Numbered from the stretch's first letter, positions 15,804 to 25,390 are shown. The stretch is 64,000 nucleotides of DNA from Shimia sp. R9_2 (GCF_017743735.1 NZ_JAGHRO010000002.1:434001-498000), one strand, 5' to 3'. Notes: a model not told the origin generated them from the letters alone. Made by a program: numbers and translations.

Positions 15804-17582
15804 TCAGGCGGACTGGCGGAAGCTCAGGTCGCTCTCATCTTCGTCCCAGTCGTCCGTGTCAGAGGCTTCCTGCCGCGCCTCAATAGAGGACGGGCGGAAG
15901 CTCGCAACCAGCTCGGCCAATTCCCCGGCCGCCGCCTGCAGCGCCCGGCCCTGCGCGCTGGAGCGCTCCACAAGGCTTGCATTCTGCTGGGTCACCCGAT
16001 CCAGATCCATCACACCGGAGTTGATCTCGGTGATCGCGGTGGACTGATCCCGCGAGCCTTCGGCAATCTGCACCGCCAGTTTGCTCACGTCTTCGATCTT
16101 CTTGATGATCTCTTCAATCGCCTTACCGGCCGCATCCACGAGATCCACACCAACCTGCACCTTGTCGGTGGAGTTGTCGATCAGCTCCTTGATTTCATTC
16201 GCACTGGTGGCCGAACGCAGCGCCAGCGAGCGCACCTCTGAGGCCACAACCGCAAAGCCACGGCCACTGTCCCCGGCACGTGCCGCCTCCACGCCGGCGT
16301 TCAACGCCAGCAGGTTGGTCTGGAAGGAGATGTCTTCGATCACGCGGTTGATTTCGGAGATCTTGCCTGCGGAATCTTCGATGTCCTGCATCGCGTCAAC
16401 CGCACGTTTCACAATGTCTCCGCCGCGCAGCGCTTCGGCTTTGGTGGCATCCACCGTGGCCTCAACCGATTTGGTCTGGTTGGTGGCGTTCTGCACGCTT
16501 TCGGTGATCTGGCTGATCGCCGCCGCGGTTTCCTCAAGCGTCGCCGCCTGGCTCTCCGTGCGTTTGGAGAGGTTGTGCGTGCCCTCCGCCATCGAGCCGG
16601 TCTCTTCCTCGATCTGGGAGATCGTTGCCAGAACCCGGCCAATCACATCATCCAGCGCTTCCGCGGTTTTGTTGAAATCCGCGCGCAGCATTTCATAATC
16701 TTCGCCAACTTCCGCCGTGATCCGGTGACTCAGCAGGCCCTGCGCCAGATGGTTCAGACCATCCGCCAACTCGCCAACCACCTCGGTCTGCTCCCGTGCG
16801 GTGTTGCGGGATTGCTCTTCCAGGGTCTTGTTCGCCTTGATGGTCTGCACAAATTCCACCACCGCACGCGCCAGACGGCCCAGCTCATCCTTGCGTCGAT
16901 CGCTCGGCACCTCGCCCTCGGTGTCGCCTTCCCGCAGGCTGTCGATGCGCTCGATGATGCCACCCAGCGGCAGAGTCACACTGGCCGCGATGATGTAAAC
17001 GATAAAGGCCATCACCAGTACCATGGCGAGCCCCACAACCAGCGACTGCATGTAGAGCTGGTTCACAACGGCCACGACCCGGCTGTGGTCAAAGCCCATC
17101 ACCATTTCGCCCACCAGCGTGCCATCGCTGTGGTGCACCGGGAATTTGATGTATTCAACGTCCCCAACAGACAGGCGGGCGCTTTCTGCTTCCAGCGCCA
17201 GAACCTCGGCAACGCCCTCGTCCCAGCCGGAAGTGTCCGCCCCGTCCAAGGCGATCTCCGCAAAGATCTCACCATCGACAAAGACTTTGGCAAACATCGC
17301 GTCTTCAATCTCAACGATGCCCGCGATTGCGCCTTCCGCGCCATCGGTGTTGAAATCCCAAACTGCCGCAGCCACAGGTGGCGCAACAAAGGTCTGCGCC
17401 ATCACCACTTCGCTTTCAAACGCGTGCTGCAAGGTGCTGGTTTGCAAATTCATCCACCACACGGTGGAGCTGGTGAAGAAAACCACGATACAGCCGACAA
17501 TGGGCAGCAGCAGCCGCCCCATGATCGAAAATCCCAAGAAACGGTCGAGCAGACGCGTCAGAAAGTTTACCAAATAGGCCAT
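15804..17582 (-). CDS. methyl-accepting chemotaxis protein
   Basis: This 592-residue chemoreceptor has a first membrane helix (about 18-42), a short periplasmic sensor of about 135 residues, a second helix (about 182-208), a HAMP domain, and a cytoplasmic signalling domain. The hairpin tip carries the conserved IEDISFQTNLLALNAGVEAA run and the following GRGFAVVASEVR. The tail is acidic and ends DLSFRQSA rather than in a CheR-binding pentapeptide. GAGG precedes the ATG. The ligand cannot be read from the sequence. It is monocistronic with its own terminator; no che genes are nearby. Confidence 0.93.
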   Translation of the reverse strand: MAYLVNFLTRLLDRFLGFSIMGRLLLPIVGCIVVFFTSSTVWWMNLQTSTLQHAFESEVVMAQTFVAPPVAAAVWDFNTDGAEGAIAGIVEIEDAMFAKVFVDGEIFAEIALDGADTSGWDEGVAEVLALEAESARLSVGDVEYIKFPVHHSDGTLVGEMVMGFDHSRVVAVVNQLYMQSLVVGLAMVLVMAFIVYIIAASVTLPLGGIIERIDSLREGDTEGEVPSDRRKDELGRLARAVVEFVQTIKANKTLEEQSRNTAREQTEVVGELADGLNHLAQGLLSHRITAEVGEDYEMLRADFNKTAEALDDVIGRVLATISQIEEETGSMAEGTHNLSKRTESQAATLEETAAAISQITESVQNATNQTKSVEATVDATKAEALRGGDIVKRAVDAMQDIEDSAGKISEINRVIEDISFQTNLLALNAGVEAARAGDSGRGFAVVASEVRSLALRSATSANEIKELIDNSTDKVQVGVDLVDAAGKAIEEIIKKIEDVSKLAVQIAEGSRDQSTAITEINSGVMDLDRVTQQNASLVERSSAQGRALQAAAGELAELVASFRPSSIEARQEASDTDDWDEDESDLSFRQSA

Positions 17583-17834
17583 TGCCTCGATCCGCTAAGC
17601 GGCCCCCAGTTTGCCTCTGCCAGAGAGGTCATTGCCATAGTCTCAGGGGGGCATCTGTGCCTTTTTGGCGGGTGAGTGACCGCACTCATCTGCGCGCCAC
17701 GGCGCTTTTGCGCACCAAGGGATCAGACGGTTTTGAGCACAAGACAGCCCTGTCCTGTTGCGCTCACCGTAGGAAAGTTGCGTTAACAGTTGCTTACAGA
17801 GGCTCGGGCAGAAAGATGGGTTTTGAACTAACGC

Positions 17835-18440
17835 TTAAGCCTCTGGCCAAGCACCATTTTTGCGCAGTTCAGTGGAGCTGATCGCGCGCATCGGCACATT
17901 GGCAAAGCCCCAGGCCGGCGCCGCTGAACGACTCAACAGCCGGTTTTCACGCGGCTTCAGGCGCGCCTTGCGAAACACCTGCGCCGCCTTGGCAGTGCGC
18001 GCTTCAATCCGGTCTCCGGGCCGCGCCAGCACGCCCACCGGCACCCGCGCCATGATCTCCTGCCAGTCTTTCCAGCGATGAAACTGTGCCAGATTATCCG
18101 CGCCCATCAGCCAGACAAACTGCGCCTGCGGCACGGCCTGCTGCAATCTGGCAATGGTTTCAGCTGTGTAGCGCGTGCCCGCCTGCGTCTCAAAATCGCT
18201 CACAAAAACCCGTGGATGCTGCATCAGAGCCTGCGCCGCAAACAAACGCCGCCCAAGCCCTGCCGGGCCGCGCGCCTTCAAGGGGTTTCCCGGGCTCACC
18301 AGCCACCAGACCTGATCCAGCTCGAAGCGTTTCATCGCCTCCAGCGTGATATGCACATGCCCCGCATGCGGCGGATCAAACGATCCCCCCAGCAGGCCAA
18401 TGCGCTGGCCGCGCGCGACATATGGCAATCCGTAAGGCAC
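17835..18440 (-). CDS. nadD: nicotinate-nucleotide adenylyltransferase
   Basis: A 201-residue enzyme that adenylates nicotinic acid mononucleotide to deamido-NAD in NAD synthesis. The nucleotidyltransferase signature [11 protein letters not shown] lies near the N-terminus, and [11 protein letters not shown] and the C-terminal ISSTELR complete the family pattern. A GTG at 18440 closely preceded by AGGAGG is the start. Rhodobacterales often place nadD beside obgE, proB or rsfS, but here it stands alone between a chemoreceptor and a small secreted protein. Confidence 0.93.
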   Translation of the reverse strand: MPYGLPYVARGQRIGLLGGSFDPPHAGHVHITLEAMKRFELDQVWWLVSPGNPLKARGPAGLGRRLFAAQALMQHPRVFVSDFETQAGTRYTAETIARLQQAVPQAQFVWLMGADNLAQFHRWKDWQEIMARVPVGVLARPGDRIEARTAKAAQVFRKARLKPRENRLLSRSAAPAWGFANVPMRAISSTELRKNGAWPEA

Positions 18441-18578
18441 CCCGCCTCCTGACCTTTTCCCGCCCCGGCTGTCAAGCCCGCCCGGCGCACCCGCGCGCCC
18501 CTGTCGCCTCCGTGAAGCCCCCCGTATTGCGCTGGCCGCGCACAGCCACTAACGTCGGCGAAAAAACTGAGGCACAGC

Positions 18579-18980
18579 ATGACACCCAAAGCCGCCCTAG
18601 CCGCGCTCACCCTTCTGGCCGCCGCCACACCGGCACTGGCGCAGGACAAGAAATTTGTGGGCTACACGATCACCACGCAGTCACCGGACGTGCGCGGTGT
18701 GATGCTGCATGAGGGCTACAGCGTGAAACAGGTGATCGCCTTTGTTCAGAAAAGCTGTGGCGGCAAGATCGGCCCCTTTGCGCTGGCCACCAAGACCCAC
18801 CGCAAGGGCGGCTTTACCCTGAAAAACTTCCGCACCACCTGCCCCGCAGGCCCCGCCGCCCGTTTTGACGGCACAGAGCGCCTCTCCGTTGAGCACGAAC
18901 GCCTGCCCGACGGCCGCACGCTGACCGAGTATTTTTACATGAGCGCTGGCGAGAGCAAACGGCTGGTGGAGTTTGAGTAG
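18579..18980 (+). CDS. small secreted protein of unknown function
   Basis: This 133-residue protein has a clear signal peptide (about 1-21, ending PALAQ). The mature domain of about 110 residues contains two Cys (KSCGG and TTCPAG), which could form a disulfide, and ends SAGESKRLVEFE. No named domain was recognised. AGGCACAGC precedes the ATG. It is divergent from nadD and 69 bases before the KAP NTPase gene; shared transcription with the latter is possible but not shown. Confidence 0.75.
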   Translation: MTPKAALAALTLLAAATPALAQDKKFVGYTITTQSPDVRGVMLHEGYSVKQVIAFVQKSCGGKIGPFALATKTHRKGGFTLKNFRTTCPAGPAARFDGTERLSVEHERLPDGRTLTEYFYMSAGESKRLVEFE

Positions 18981-19049
18981 AGGCGGATAACGCTGGACAA
19001 TCGGGAAATCCAAACGCACCTATAAGGCGATTACCCCAAGGATTTCCCC

Positions 19050-20450
19050 ATGGCGCGCCTCTACATTCCCGAACCCAAGATCAAGCTTTACGAAGACGGC
19101 TTTGAAGAACACGATAAGCTTGGTCGCAAGGCCACGGGCGACAAACTCTCCGATCTTGTCGAGCGCATAGACGACCCGCTGGTCATCGCGCTGGACGGTG
19201 CTTGGGGCTCCGGCAAATCGGTGTTCCTGAAATGCTGGGTTGGTCAGCATCTCAAGCGCGAGGGCAACACCACGCAGACGGTCTATTTTGATGCGTTTCA
19301 ACACGATTATCTCGATGATCCATTGATTGCATTGACCAGCGCAATCTCGGAGCGCATCGAACGTGACCCAGAAAGCAAATCAGCCAAAGCGTGGCGCATC
19401 GCAAAGAACGCCGCGCCTTTCCTAGGCAAAGCCGCGCTCCGGCTCGGCACCGCTGCACTTGTGGGCAAAGCAATCTCTTTGACCGGAGACGAGGATGGCG
19501 CTCTCAATGACATTGGCGACAAGCTCTCAGAGGAAGGCGGCGACATCGCCAAATCGCTGGATGACTTTTGGAAAAAAGAAGACGGCAAACGCGCCGCAAT
19601 GGAAGCTTTCCGGAGCGCGCTTGTCCAGCTTACTGCCCCTGATGAGCAAGGGTCGCCAACTCAAAAGCTGGTCATCGTCATTGACGAATTAGACCGCTGT
19701 CGCCCCGACTACGCACTCTCGGTGTTGGAAATAATCAAGCATTTCTTCAACGTAGATGGTGTGCATTTTGTCTTGGGAACCAACCTACTGGAACTCGCAA
19801 ATTCAGTGAGGTCACGATATGGCTCTGGCTCGAATGCCGAAGGTTATCTCGGTAAATTCATCACTCTCAGCATGCGCCTTAACAACGCCAATAAACACGT
19901 TGGTTTAAAACCTTTATTGCAGTTTTCGAAAAATGCAAAAGAAGAGATGGGTTTAGCAGGCAACCCATTGGCCGAAGCACTTGACGTCTATCTGGAGTTA
20001 CCTCGATTAAACCAAAGTCTCTCACTTAGGGATATTGAAAGGCTCTATTCGCATTGTTCAGTACTACACCCTTTCGACACAGCTTGGGGTGGCGCCTTGT
20101 CAAACTGGATGTTGGCGGGGCTAATTATTCTAAAGCATCAATCATCTAAAGAGTTTCGAGCATTGTGTCTTGGGAACACAAGACAAATAGGGCTTCTTGA
20201 GACGCTAGGCTTCGACAAACTTTCTTTTCCCAACAGAGATCCTCACCGCGTCGAAAGGCATCAACTACTTAGTGAATTTTGGAACTACATCTTCAATGAT
20301 GGCTTTCGGGCCGACCAAGAGTGGGTGAATGAACGCCACAAACAATTCATGCCCGACGACTTAAACAGAGGCAGCATGCACTCAGTGGTACTTGAAACAG
20401 CTCGGAATAAGCTCGGCGAAGTTGAGGTGGTTCCTTTCGGCGATGACTAG
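19050..20450 (+). CDS. KAP-family P-loop NTPase
   Basis: This 466-residue protein has Walker A GAWGSGKS (about 50-57) and Walker B LVIVIDELDRCRPD (about 207-220), the two hallmarks of KAP NTPases, a STAND-related group found in phage-defence and membrane-associated systems. A moderately hydrophobic stretch (about 125-150) lies between them, where KAP proteins often carry membrane helices. The first ~600 bases are GC-rich, while the rest is visibly AT-richer with different codon use, so the gene looks mosaic or acquired. AAGG precedes the ATG. No toxin or nuclease partner is adjacent. The role is inferred at best. Confidence 0.85.
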   Translation: MARLYIPEPKIKLYEDGFEEHDKLGRKATGDKLSDLVERIDDPLVIALDGAWGSGKSVFLKCWVGQHLKREGNTTQTVYFDAFQHDYLDDPLIALTSAISERIERDPESKSAKAWRIAKNAAPFLGKAALRLGTAALVGKAISLTGDEDGALNDIGDKLSEEGGDIAKSLDDFWKKEDGKRAAMEAFRSALVQLTAPDEQGSPTQKLVIVIDELDRCRPDYALSVLEIIKHFFNVDGVHFVLGTNLLELANSVRSRYGSGSNAEGYLGKFITLSMRLNNANKHVGLKPLLQFSKNAKEEMGLAGNPLAEALDVYLELPRLNQSLSLRDIERLYSHCSVLHPFDTAWGGALSNWMLAGLIILKHQSSKEFRALCLGNTRQIGLLETLGFDKLSFPNRDPHRVERHQLLSEFWNYIFNDGFRADQEWVNERHKQFMPDDLNRGSMHSVVLETARNKLGEVEVVPFGDD

Positions 20451-20520
20451 CGATTGCCCCCGCCCCCGCCCTCCGCTATCACACGCTCTAACGTGATTTT
20501 GGCGAACGGAGTCGGCTCCC

Positions 20521-22188
20521 ATGGCATCTTATCAATATGTCTACCACATGCAGGGTGTGTCCAAGACCTACCCCGGTGGTAAAAAATGTTTTGAAAACAT
20601 CCACCTGTCCTTCCTTCCGGGCGTGAAAATCGGTGTGGTCGGCGTCAACGGCGCCGGTAAATCCACCCTGATGAAGATCATGGCCGGTCTCGACAAAGAC
20701 TTCACCGGTGAGGCGTGGTCCGCCGAGGGTGCCAAAGTGGGCTACCTGCCACAGGAGCCGCAGCTGGATGAAAGCCTCTCCGTGCGTGAAAACGTCATGC
20801 TGGGTGTGAAGGAAAAGAAAGACAAGGTTGATCGGTTCAACGCCATCGCCATCGAAATGGCGGAAAACTACACCGACGAGCTGATGGAAGAGATGACCGT
20901 CCTTCAGGACGCCATCGACAGCGAAAACCTCTGGGATCTGGACAGCCAAGTCGACATCTCCATGGAGGCCCTGCGCTGCCCGCCCGATGACGCCAATATC
21001 GCCGATCTCTCCGGTGGTGAGAAACGCCGTGTCGCGCTCTGCAAACTGCTGCTGGAAGCACCCGACATGCTGCTCTTGGACGAACCGACCAACCACCTGG
21101 ATGCGGAAACCATCGCCTGGCTGCAACAGCACCTGATCGACTACAAAGGCACCATCCTCTGCGTCACTCACGACCGTTACTTCCTGGATGACATCACCGG
21201 CTGGATCCTCGAACTCGACCGTGGCCGCGGCATCCCTTACGAGGGCAACTACTCCGCATGGCTGGAGCAAAAGGCCAAACGTCTGGAGCAGGAAGCCCGC
21301 GAAGACAAATCCAAGCAGAAAACGCTGGAGCGCGAACTTGAGTGGATGCGTCAGGGCCAGAAAGCCCGTCAGGCCAAATCCAAAGCGCGTATCGCCGCTT
21401 ATAACGATCTGGCCAGCCAGTCTGAGCGCGAGAAAATCACCCGTGCGCAGATCGTCATTCCAAACGGCCCGCGCCTTGGCTCCAAGGTCATCGAGGTCAA
21501 CGGGCTGTCCAAGCACTTTGGCGACAAGCAGCTCATTGAAAACCTCGAATTCTCCCTGCCTCCGGGTGGTATTGTTGGCGTGATCGGCCCTAACGGCGCC
21601 GGTAAATCCACGCTCTTCAAGATGCTCACCGGTCAGGAACAGCCAGATGAGGGCACCGTGGAATACGGTGACACCGTGAAGCTCAGCTATGTGGACCAGT
21701 CCCGCGATGATCTGAACGACAAAGACACCGTCTGGGAAGCGATCTCCGGCGGCGCCGAAATCATCGAGCTTGGTGATGCGCAGGTCAACTCCCGCGCCTA
21801 TTGCTCCTCGTTCAACTTCAAAGGCGGCGATCAGCAGAAACCCCTGAACCTGCTGTCCGGTGGGGAACGCAACCGTGTGCACATGGCGCGTCTCTTGAAA
21901 GAAGGCGGCAACGTACTTCTGCTCGACGAACCCACCAACGACCTGGACGTGGAAACCCTCCGCGCGCTCGAAGACGCGCTGGTAGATTTCGCCGGCTGCG
22001 CCGTGGTCATCTCCCACGACCGCTTCTTCCTCGACCGCATCTGTACCCACATCCTCGCCTTCGAAGGCGACGCCCACGTGGAATGGTTCGAAGGCAACTT
22101 CGAAGACTACGAAGAAGACAAAAAACGCCGTCTGGGTCCAGACGCCCTGGAACCCAAGCGCCTCAAGCATAAGAAATTTACAAGGTAA
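20521..22188 (+). CDS. ettA: energy-dependent translational throttle protein EttA (ABC-F)
   Basis: This 555-residue soluble ABC-F protein binds the ribosomal E site and gates the first elongation step according to energy charge. Two ABC domains are complete: GVNGAGKST with LSGGEKRR and [11 protein letters not shown], then GPNGAGKST with LSGGERNR and [11 protein letters not shown]. The inter-domain linker carries the basic helical [11 protein letters not shown] region and [17 protein letters not shown] typical of EttA. There are no membrane segments. GGAG precedes the ATG. A long antisense reading frame over the same bases is a composition shadow. Confidence 0.96.
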   Translation: MASYQYVYHMQGVSKTYPGGKKCFENIHLSFLPGVKIGVVGVNGAGKSTLMKIMAGLDKDFTGEAWSAEGAKVGYLPQEPQLDESLSVRENVMLGVKEKKDKVDRFNAIAIEMAENYTDELMEEMTVLQDAIDSENLWDLDSQVDISMEALRCPPDDANIADLSGGEKRRVALCKLLLEAPDMLLLDEPTNHLDAETIAWLQQHLIDYKGTILCVTHDRYFLDDITGWILELDRGRGIPYEGNYSAWLEQKAKRLEQEAREDKSKQKTLERELEWMRQGQKARQAKSKARIAAYNDLASQSEREKITRAQIVIPNGPRLGSKVIEVNGLSKHFGDKQLIENLEFSLPPGGIVGVIGPNGAGKSTLFKMLTGQEQPDEGTVEYGDTVKLSYVDQSRDDLNDKDTVWEAISGGAEIIELGDAQVNSRAYCSSFNFKGGDQQKPLNLLSGGERNRVHMARLLKEGGNVLLLDEPTNDLDVETLRALEDALVDFAGCAVVISHDRFFLDRICTHILAFEGDAHVEWFEGNFEDYEEDKKRRLGPDALEPKRLKHKKFTR

Positions 22189-22212
22189 GTGTTTGACGCA
22201 GTCAAACACTTA
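22186..22212 (+). repeat. 11-bp perfect inverted repeat starting at the ettA stop codon
   Basis: TAAGTGTTTGA (22186-22196) and TCAAACACTTA (22202-22212) flank a five-base loop. The left arm begins with the TAA stop of ettA. There is no T-run, so it is not a classic terminator. It could stabilise the 3' end or mark an integration point. Confidence 0.5.
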
Positions 22213-22290
22213 CAGCGCGTGCCAGGGTTTTGGCGCAGCCAATAACCCGTACGCGCCCCGGTGAGACGGCACAAAAACGCTGATTGACCA

Positions 22291-22328
22291 AAACAAAAAA
22301 CAACAAAGGTGCGCGGCAACCGCGCACC
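22291..22328 (-). terminator. terminator of the TIGR02594-like gene
   Basis: The stem GGTGCGCGG/CCGCGCACC (22308-22328, three-base loop) is followed, on the minus strand, by a T-rich tract. It lies 58 bases past the stop of the gene at 22387-23457. Confidence 0.75.
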
Positions 22329-22386
22329 CTATTCTGTCTAAAACTCATTTGTGTAACCGATACTCCGCACGAACAATGGTTTAATC

Positions 22387-23457
22387 TCAATCTCGAACGG
22401 CTCGGAATTCGAGTAAACGACTCCGCGGGTAACGCCTTATATTAACCCCATTACTTTGGTTTCCCCCAAGAATATGATAGTGTGTCTCGTCGTGCCCCAC
22501 ATAAAACCCAACATGACCTTTCCAACTTTGGCGATTTTCTCTCCAGAAAATGGCGATATCACCAACCTGCGGATCATCGGTTGAACTACCAAACTCAAGC
22601 CAGCTGCGATTTCCAAGTGGGATGTTGGGTAACTTCCCTTTGCCGGATTGAGCAACGACCCATGCAACAAATAGCCCACTCCATGGAATGTCATCGCCGG
22701 TGTAATCCAAATCTAGAAATTGCGCGTATCCCATTATTCTGGGGTTATTTTGGGGGCCAGCGACTTCTCTGACACCCAATTCCTCACTAGCGATGCAGTG
22801 CCAAATTGCATTTGCTTTTGAATATTTCTTCCGGCAGCTCTCCGACTTTGGTGTAAGGATCGAGGAATTGCCAGAGCCACTAGTTTCTACAGATTCTTGC
22901 TCCCCCTTTGACTTCACTACACTTCGATTTCGCTCAACATATCCAATTTCTTTATGGGACCATTCAAGCTTTCGCTCTAGTTCCGCTAGCTCGATCTGCT
23001 GACTAACGGATAGGGCATCTAAGGCGATTAACTTACGTAGTTGCCTCTCCAGTTCGTGAATTTGTAGTTTTTTTTCACTTCTCTGCTTCTCCAAGTGCTC
23101 TTCATATCTATGCCAAGGCGTACTTTGTCCTGTACTGAGAGTCTTAGAAAGGTAGCTTGCGAATCTCAAACGTAGCTCGATATCCTGATTGAGAGCCGTG
23201 TCCATGAAAGCGCGTCGTGTCTCGTATTGAAATTTTTCTCTTTCGAATTCAGCTTGTGCTCTAAGCCGTTGTTTTTCAAGGTTCACGCTCCAAAACTCAA
23301 TTGCGCCGGGAACCAAAACACTTAAAATCCCCACCGCCGCAGTGCCCCAAACAACCTTCAATAGGCTGATTTTAGCTTCGTACTTGCGCAGTCCAATCTC
23401 TTCTTGAGTTAGCCGGTCCGCATCGAGTTTTTGCTCATTCGTCTTGCTATCAACCAT
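22387..23457 (-). CDS. membrane-anchored coiled-coil protein with TIGR02594/CHAP-like domain, Cys replaced
   Basis: This 356-residue protein has one membrane helix (about 33-55), a charged coiled-coil region (about 60-185), and a C-terminal domain (about 215-352) like TIGR02594 peptidoglycan hydrolases: GVREVAGPQNNPRIMGY, RSWLEFG, KGHVGFYVG, LGGNQSNGVNIRRYP. The expected catalytic Cys (normally PWC) is Ser260 (PWSG; codon AGT at 22678-22680), while His315 is kept. The enzyme may be inactive, or a binding module. The base composition is much more AT-rich than its neighbours and suggests transfer. It is transcribed alone, with a terminator. Role unknown. Confidence 0.75.
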   Translation of the reverse strand: MVDSKTNEQKLDADRLTQEEIGLRKYEAKISLLKVVWGTAAVGILSVLVPGAIEFWSVNLEKQRLRAQAEFEREKFQYETRRAFMDTALNQDIELRLRFASYLSKTLSTGQSTPWHRYEEHLEKQRSEKKLQIHELERQLRKLIALDALSVSQQIELAELERKLEWSHKEIGYVERNRSVVKSKGEQESVETSGSGNSSILTPKSESCRKKYSKANAIWHCIASEELGVREVAGPQNNPRIMGYAQFLDLDYTGDDIPWSGLFVAWVVAQSGKGKLPNIPLGNRSWLEFGSSTDDPQVGDIAIFWRENRQSWKGHVGFYVGHDETHYHILGGNQSNGVNIRRYPRSRLLEFRAVRD

Positions 23458-23652
23458 AAAAATAGATCACTCTTAACTAGCCACTCGCCAAACATATCAT
23501 GACTTTTAATATTTAAAAAAAGGCTGGTGGTACTGCGCACCACGCGCCCGCGCCCCAAAACACACCCCATCACACCCCCGCCATCCCTCTGTAACAACCC
23601 TTCCCCGCATCCCCGCGCATCCCCAACTCCATACCAACATTGGAGACACACC

Positions 23653-24072
23653 ATGCGCCACCTGATCCCTGCCCTCGCCGCCACCCTCCTCATGGCCGTG
23701 CTCATCCTTGTCGATGTGGCCCGCCCGCTCGGCGCCCATCCGTGGTGGAGCCAGCAGACCCTACTGATTGGCGCGCCCCTTGGCCTGCTGCTGGCCACCT
23801 TGGCGGGCCTGCGCCTCAACACGCTCCCGCTGACTGTCGCTTTCCTGCTCGCCACAGCGCTTGCCTTTGGGGCCGCAAAATACGGTCAGCTCCAGTTTGC
23901 GGCCTCTTATGCCGAAGACCAACTCGCCGGGCAGCTCTGGCATTTTGGCTGGATCGCCACCGGCCTTTTTACCGCCGCAACCCTGACTGCAGCCGCCGCC
24001 ACGCTGATCGACACCTGGGCTGCAACAATCCGCTCATCCGCCAACCCATTGCGTAAAATAAGGAAAATCTGA
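23653..24072 (+). CDS. integral membrane protein of unknown function
   Basis: This 139-residue protein has four predicted membrane helices (about 4-22, 36-54, 58-76 and 92-115) and a short basic tail, NPLRKIRKI. GGAGACACACC before the ATG at 23653 fixes the start; the longer upstream frame has no ribosome site. No family was recognised and there are no cysteines or charged motifs that point to a function. A second small membrane protein follows 116 bases on. Confidence 0.65.
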   Translation: MRHLIPALAATLLMAVLILVDVARPLGAHPWWSQQTLLIGAPLGLLLATLAGLRLNTLPLTVAFLLATALAFGAAKYGQLQFAASYAEDQLAGQLWHFGWIATGLFTAATLTAAAATLIDTWAATIRSSANPLRKIRKI

Positions 24073-24188
24073 CGCTCCTAAAACTTGGGCAAATTTGCGC
24101 CGACCGGAAAAATCAAAGCCCTTGCCAGGCCCTACTTCCGCCCTATTTAACCGAAATAATGACGAGGCACACCGTGATAGGACACCCC

Positions 24189-24404
24189 ATGGCACTCGCA
24201 GTTTTCATACCCGGAAGTATCGCAGGTTTCATTATTGGCCTGATCCAGGTGTTTGTGCTGGGAGCAGGTGTCTGGACCGGCATCGCCACCTATTTCGGCT
24301 TTTCTCTGGGCTTCCCGCTGGCGGTGTTTGCCCTGACCTATCTGGCCTGTGCCCTGCGCCGCTCCGAAGACGAACGCGAAGAGATCACGCTGCACAAAGC
24401 CTGA
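24189..24404 (+). CDS. small two-helix membrane protein
   Basis: This 71-residue protein has two hydrophobic, Gly-rich helices (about 2-26 and 30-53) and a charged tail, RRSEDEREEITLHKA. AGGA stands before the ATG at 24189; an alternative ATG lies 30 bases upstream at 24159. No family was recognised. Confidence 0.55.
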   Translation: MALAVFIPGSIAGFIIGLIQVFVLGAGVWTGIATYFGFSLGFPLAVFALTYLACALRRSEDEREEITLHKA

Positions 24405-24416
24405 TTTCGCCACCAC

Positions 24417-24860
24417 TCACGGCGCGTTCGTTTCCGGCCCAGCTGACTGCGGCCCCAACAGCTGGCTTTGCACCGCCTCTGTACTGCCGCTTTGCTCGTC
24501 CATCGCCGCATCAATATGCAGCTCTTCGGCGATCTTCATCTGCGCCCAGGTCGCCAACAGCCGATTGATGCGCGCCTGATAGCCTTTGCCCATCGCCCGA
24601 TAAAACCGCGCCACGGATTTATCGAGGTACAGCGTCACCTTTTCCTTGCGCTCCTGAACCTCCAGATCCTGCTCCAGATGATGCCACGCCTCCGGCACCG
24701 CCTCCCGCAGGGCCGAGGTGACCCAGCTTTCCGTGGTCAGCATCAAGAGGTTCCGCCCTAATGCCGCCCGCGCCTGTCGCTGCGCCTTGGTGCCTTTGAT
24801 CACCGCGCTTTGGGCGGCGCGGCGGCTGGGCCGATGTGGCGGGCGGATCTCTTCTGACAT
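24417..24860 (-). CDS. BrnA-like antitoxin-domain protein without a BrnT partner
   Basis: This 147-residue protein has a C-terminal half that contains VTLYLDKSVARFYRAMGKGYQARINRLL in two parts: the beta strand VTLYLD and the helix pair with GKGYQARIN. This is the ribbon-helix-helix pattern of BrnA antitoxins. BrnA normally follows the gene for the BrnT RNase toxin, but only 122 bases separate this start from the next gene, too few for BrnT. The N-terminal half is basic and Arg/Ala-rich. AAGGAGAG before the ATG at 24860 fixes the start. It may be a stand-alone DNA-binding protein. Confidence 0.7.
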   Translation of the reverse strand: MSEEIRPPHRPSRRAAQSAVIKGTKAQRQARAALGRNLLMLTTESWVTSALREAVPEAWHHLEQDLEVQERKEKVTLYLDKSVARFYRAMGKGYQARINRLLATWAQMKIAEELHIDAAMDEQSGSTEAVQSQLLGPQSAGPETNAP

Positions 24861-24982
24861 GGCGCTCTCCTTTGCGCCCATGTCAGCGCCAAGCCTTTAA
24901 CGCGCGGCCAATCCACCGTGCGCCGCCCGTTGCCACCCCGCCTTCACGCGGCAAACGCCCATGTCTCAGATGGAAGCGCCAC

Positions 24983-25390
24983 TCAGGCACCCGGCCAAGA
25001 TGTCTCCTCTTCAGGCACAGGCCGTGGATTGCCATCCTCGTCAATCGCCACATAGGTAAAGACCGCCTCCGTCACCTTTTCCGAAATCCCCTGCCGGTGA
25101 CGCACCGCCCAGGCTTCAATCTTGATCGCCATAGAGCTGCGGCCAACCCGCTCGACCCAGGCCCAGACACAAAGGATATCCCCCACCCCGACCGGCCGGA
25201 TAAATTTCATCGCATCCACCGCCACCGTGGTCACACGGCCCTTGGCCCGCTGCGCCGCGATGATCCCGCTCGCGATGTCCATCTGGCTTAACACCCAGCC
25301 GCCAAAGATGTCCCCATTCACATTCACATCCGCCGGCATCGCCAGCACCCGCAATGTCGCTTCGCCTGCGGGCTGTTTCTCTTCGGTCAT
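24983..25390 (-). CDS. acyl-CoA thioesterase, YciA-like hotdog fold
   Basis: This 135-residue enzyme hydrolyses acyl-CoA thioesters. The family signature NVNGDIFGGWVLSQMD, with the catalytic Asp, and KFIRPVGVGD, WVERVGRSSM and EAVFTYVAID are all present. The length matches YciA and single-domain hotdog thioesterases. AAAGGA precedes the ATG. The gene is divergent from the flavoprotein at 25475, with an 84-bp shared promoter region. The substrate chain length cannot be inferred. Confidence 0.88.
   Translation of the reverse strand: MTEEKQPAGEATLRVLAMPADVNVNGDIFGGWVLSQMDIASGIIAAQRAKGRVTTVAVDAMKFIRPVGVGDILCVWAWVERVGRSSMAIKIEAWAVRHRQGISEKVTEAVFTYVAIDEDGNPRPVPEEETSWPGA

Noticed and set aside
20488-22209. 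573-codon minus-strand reading frame opposite ettA
   Set aside because: It lies exactly antisense to a complete ABC-F gene; long mirror frames are expected at high GC and the sequence has no family resemblance.
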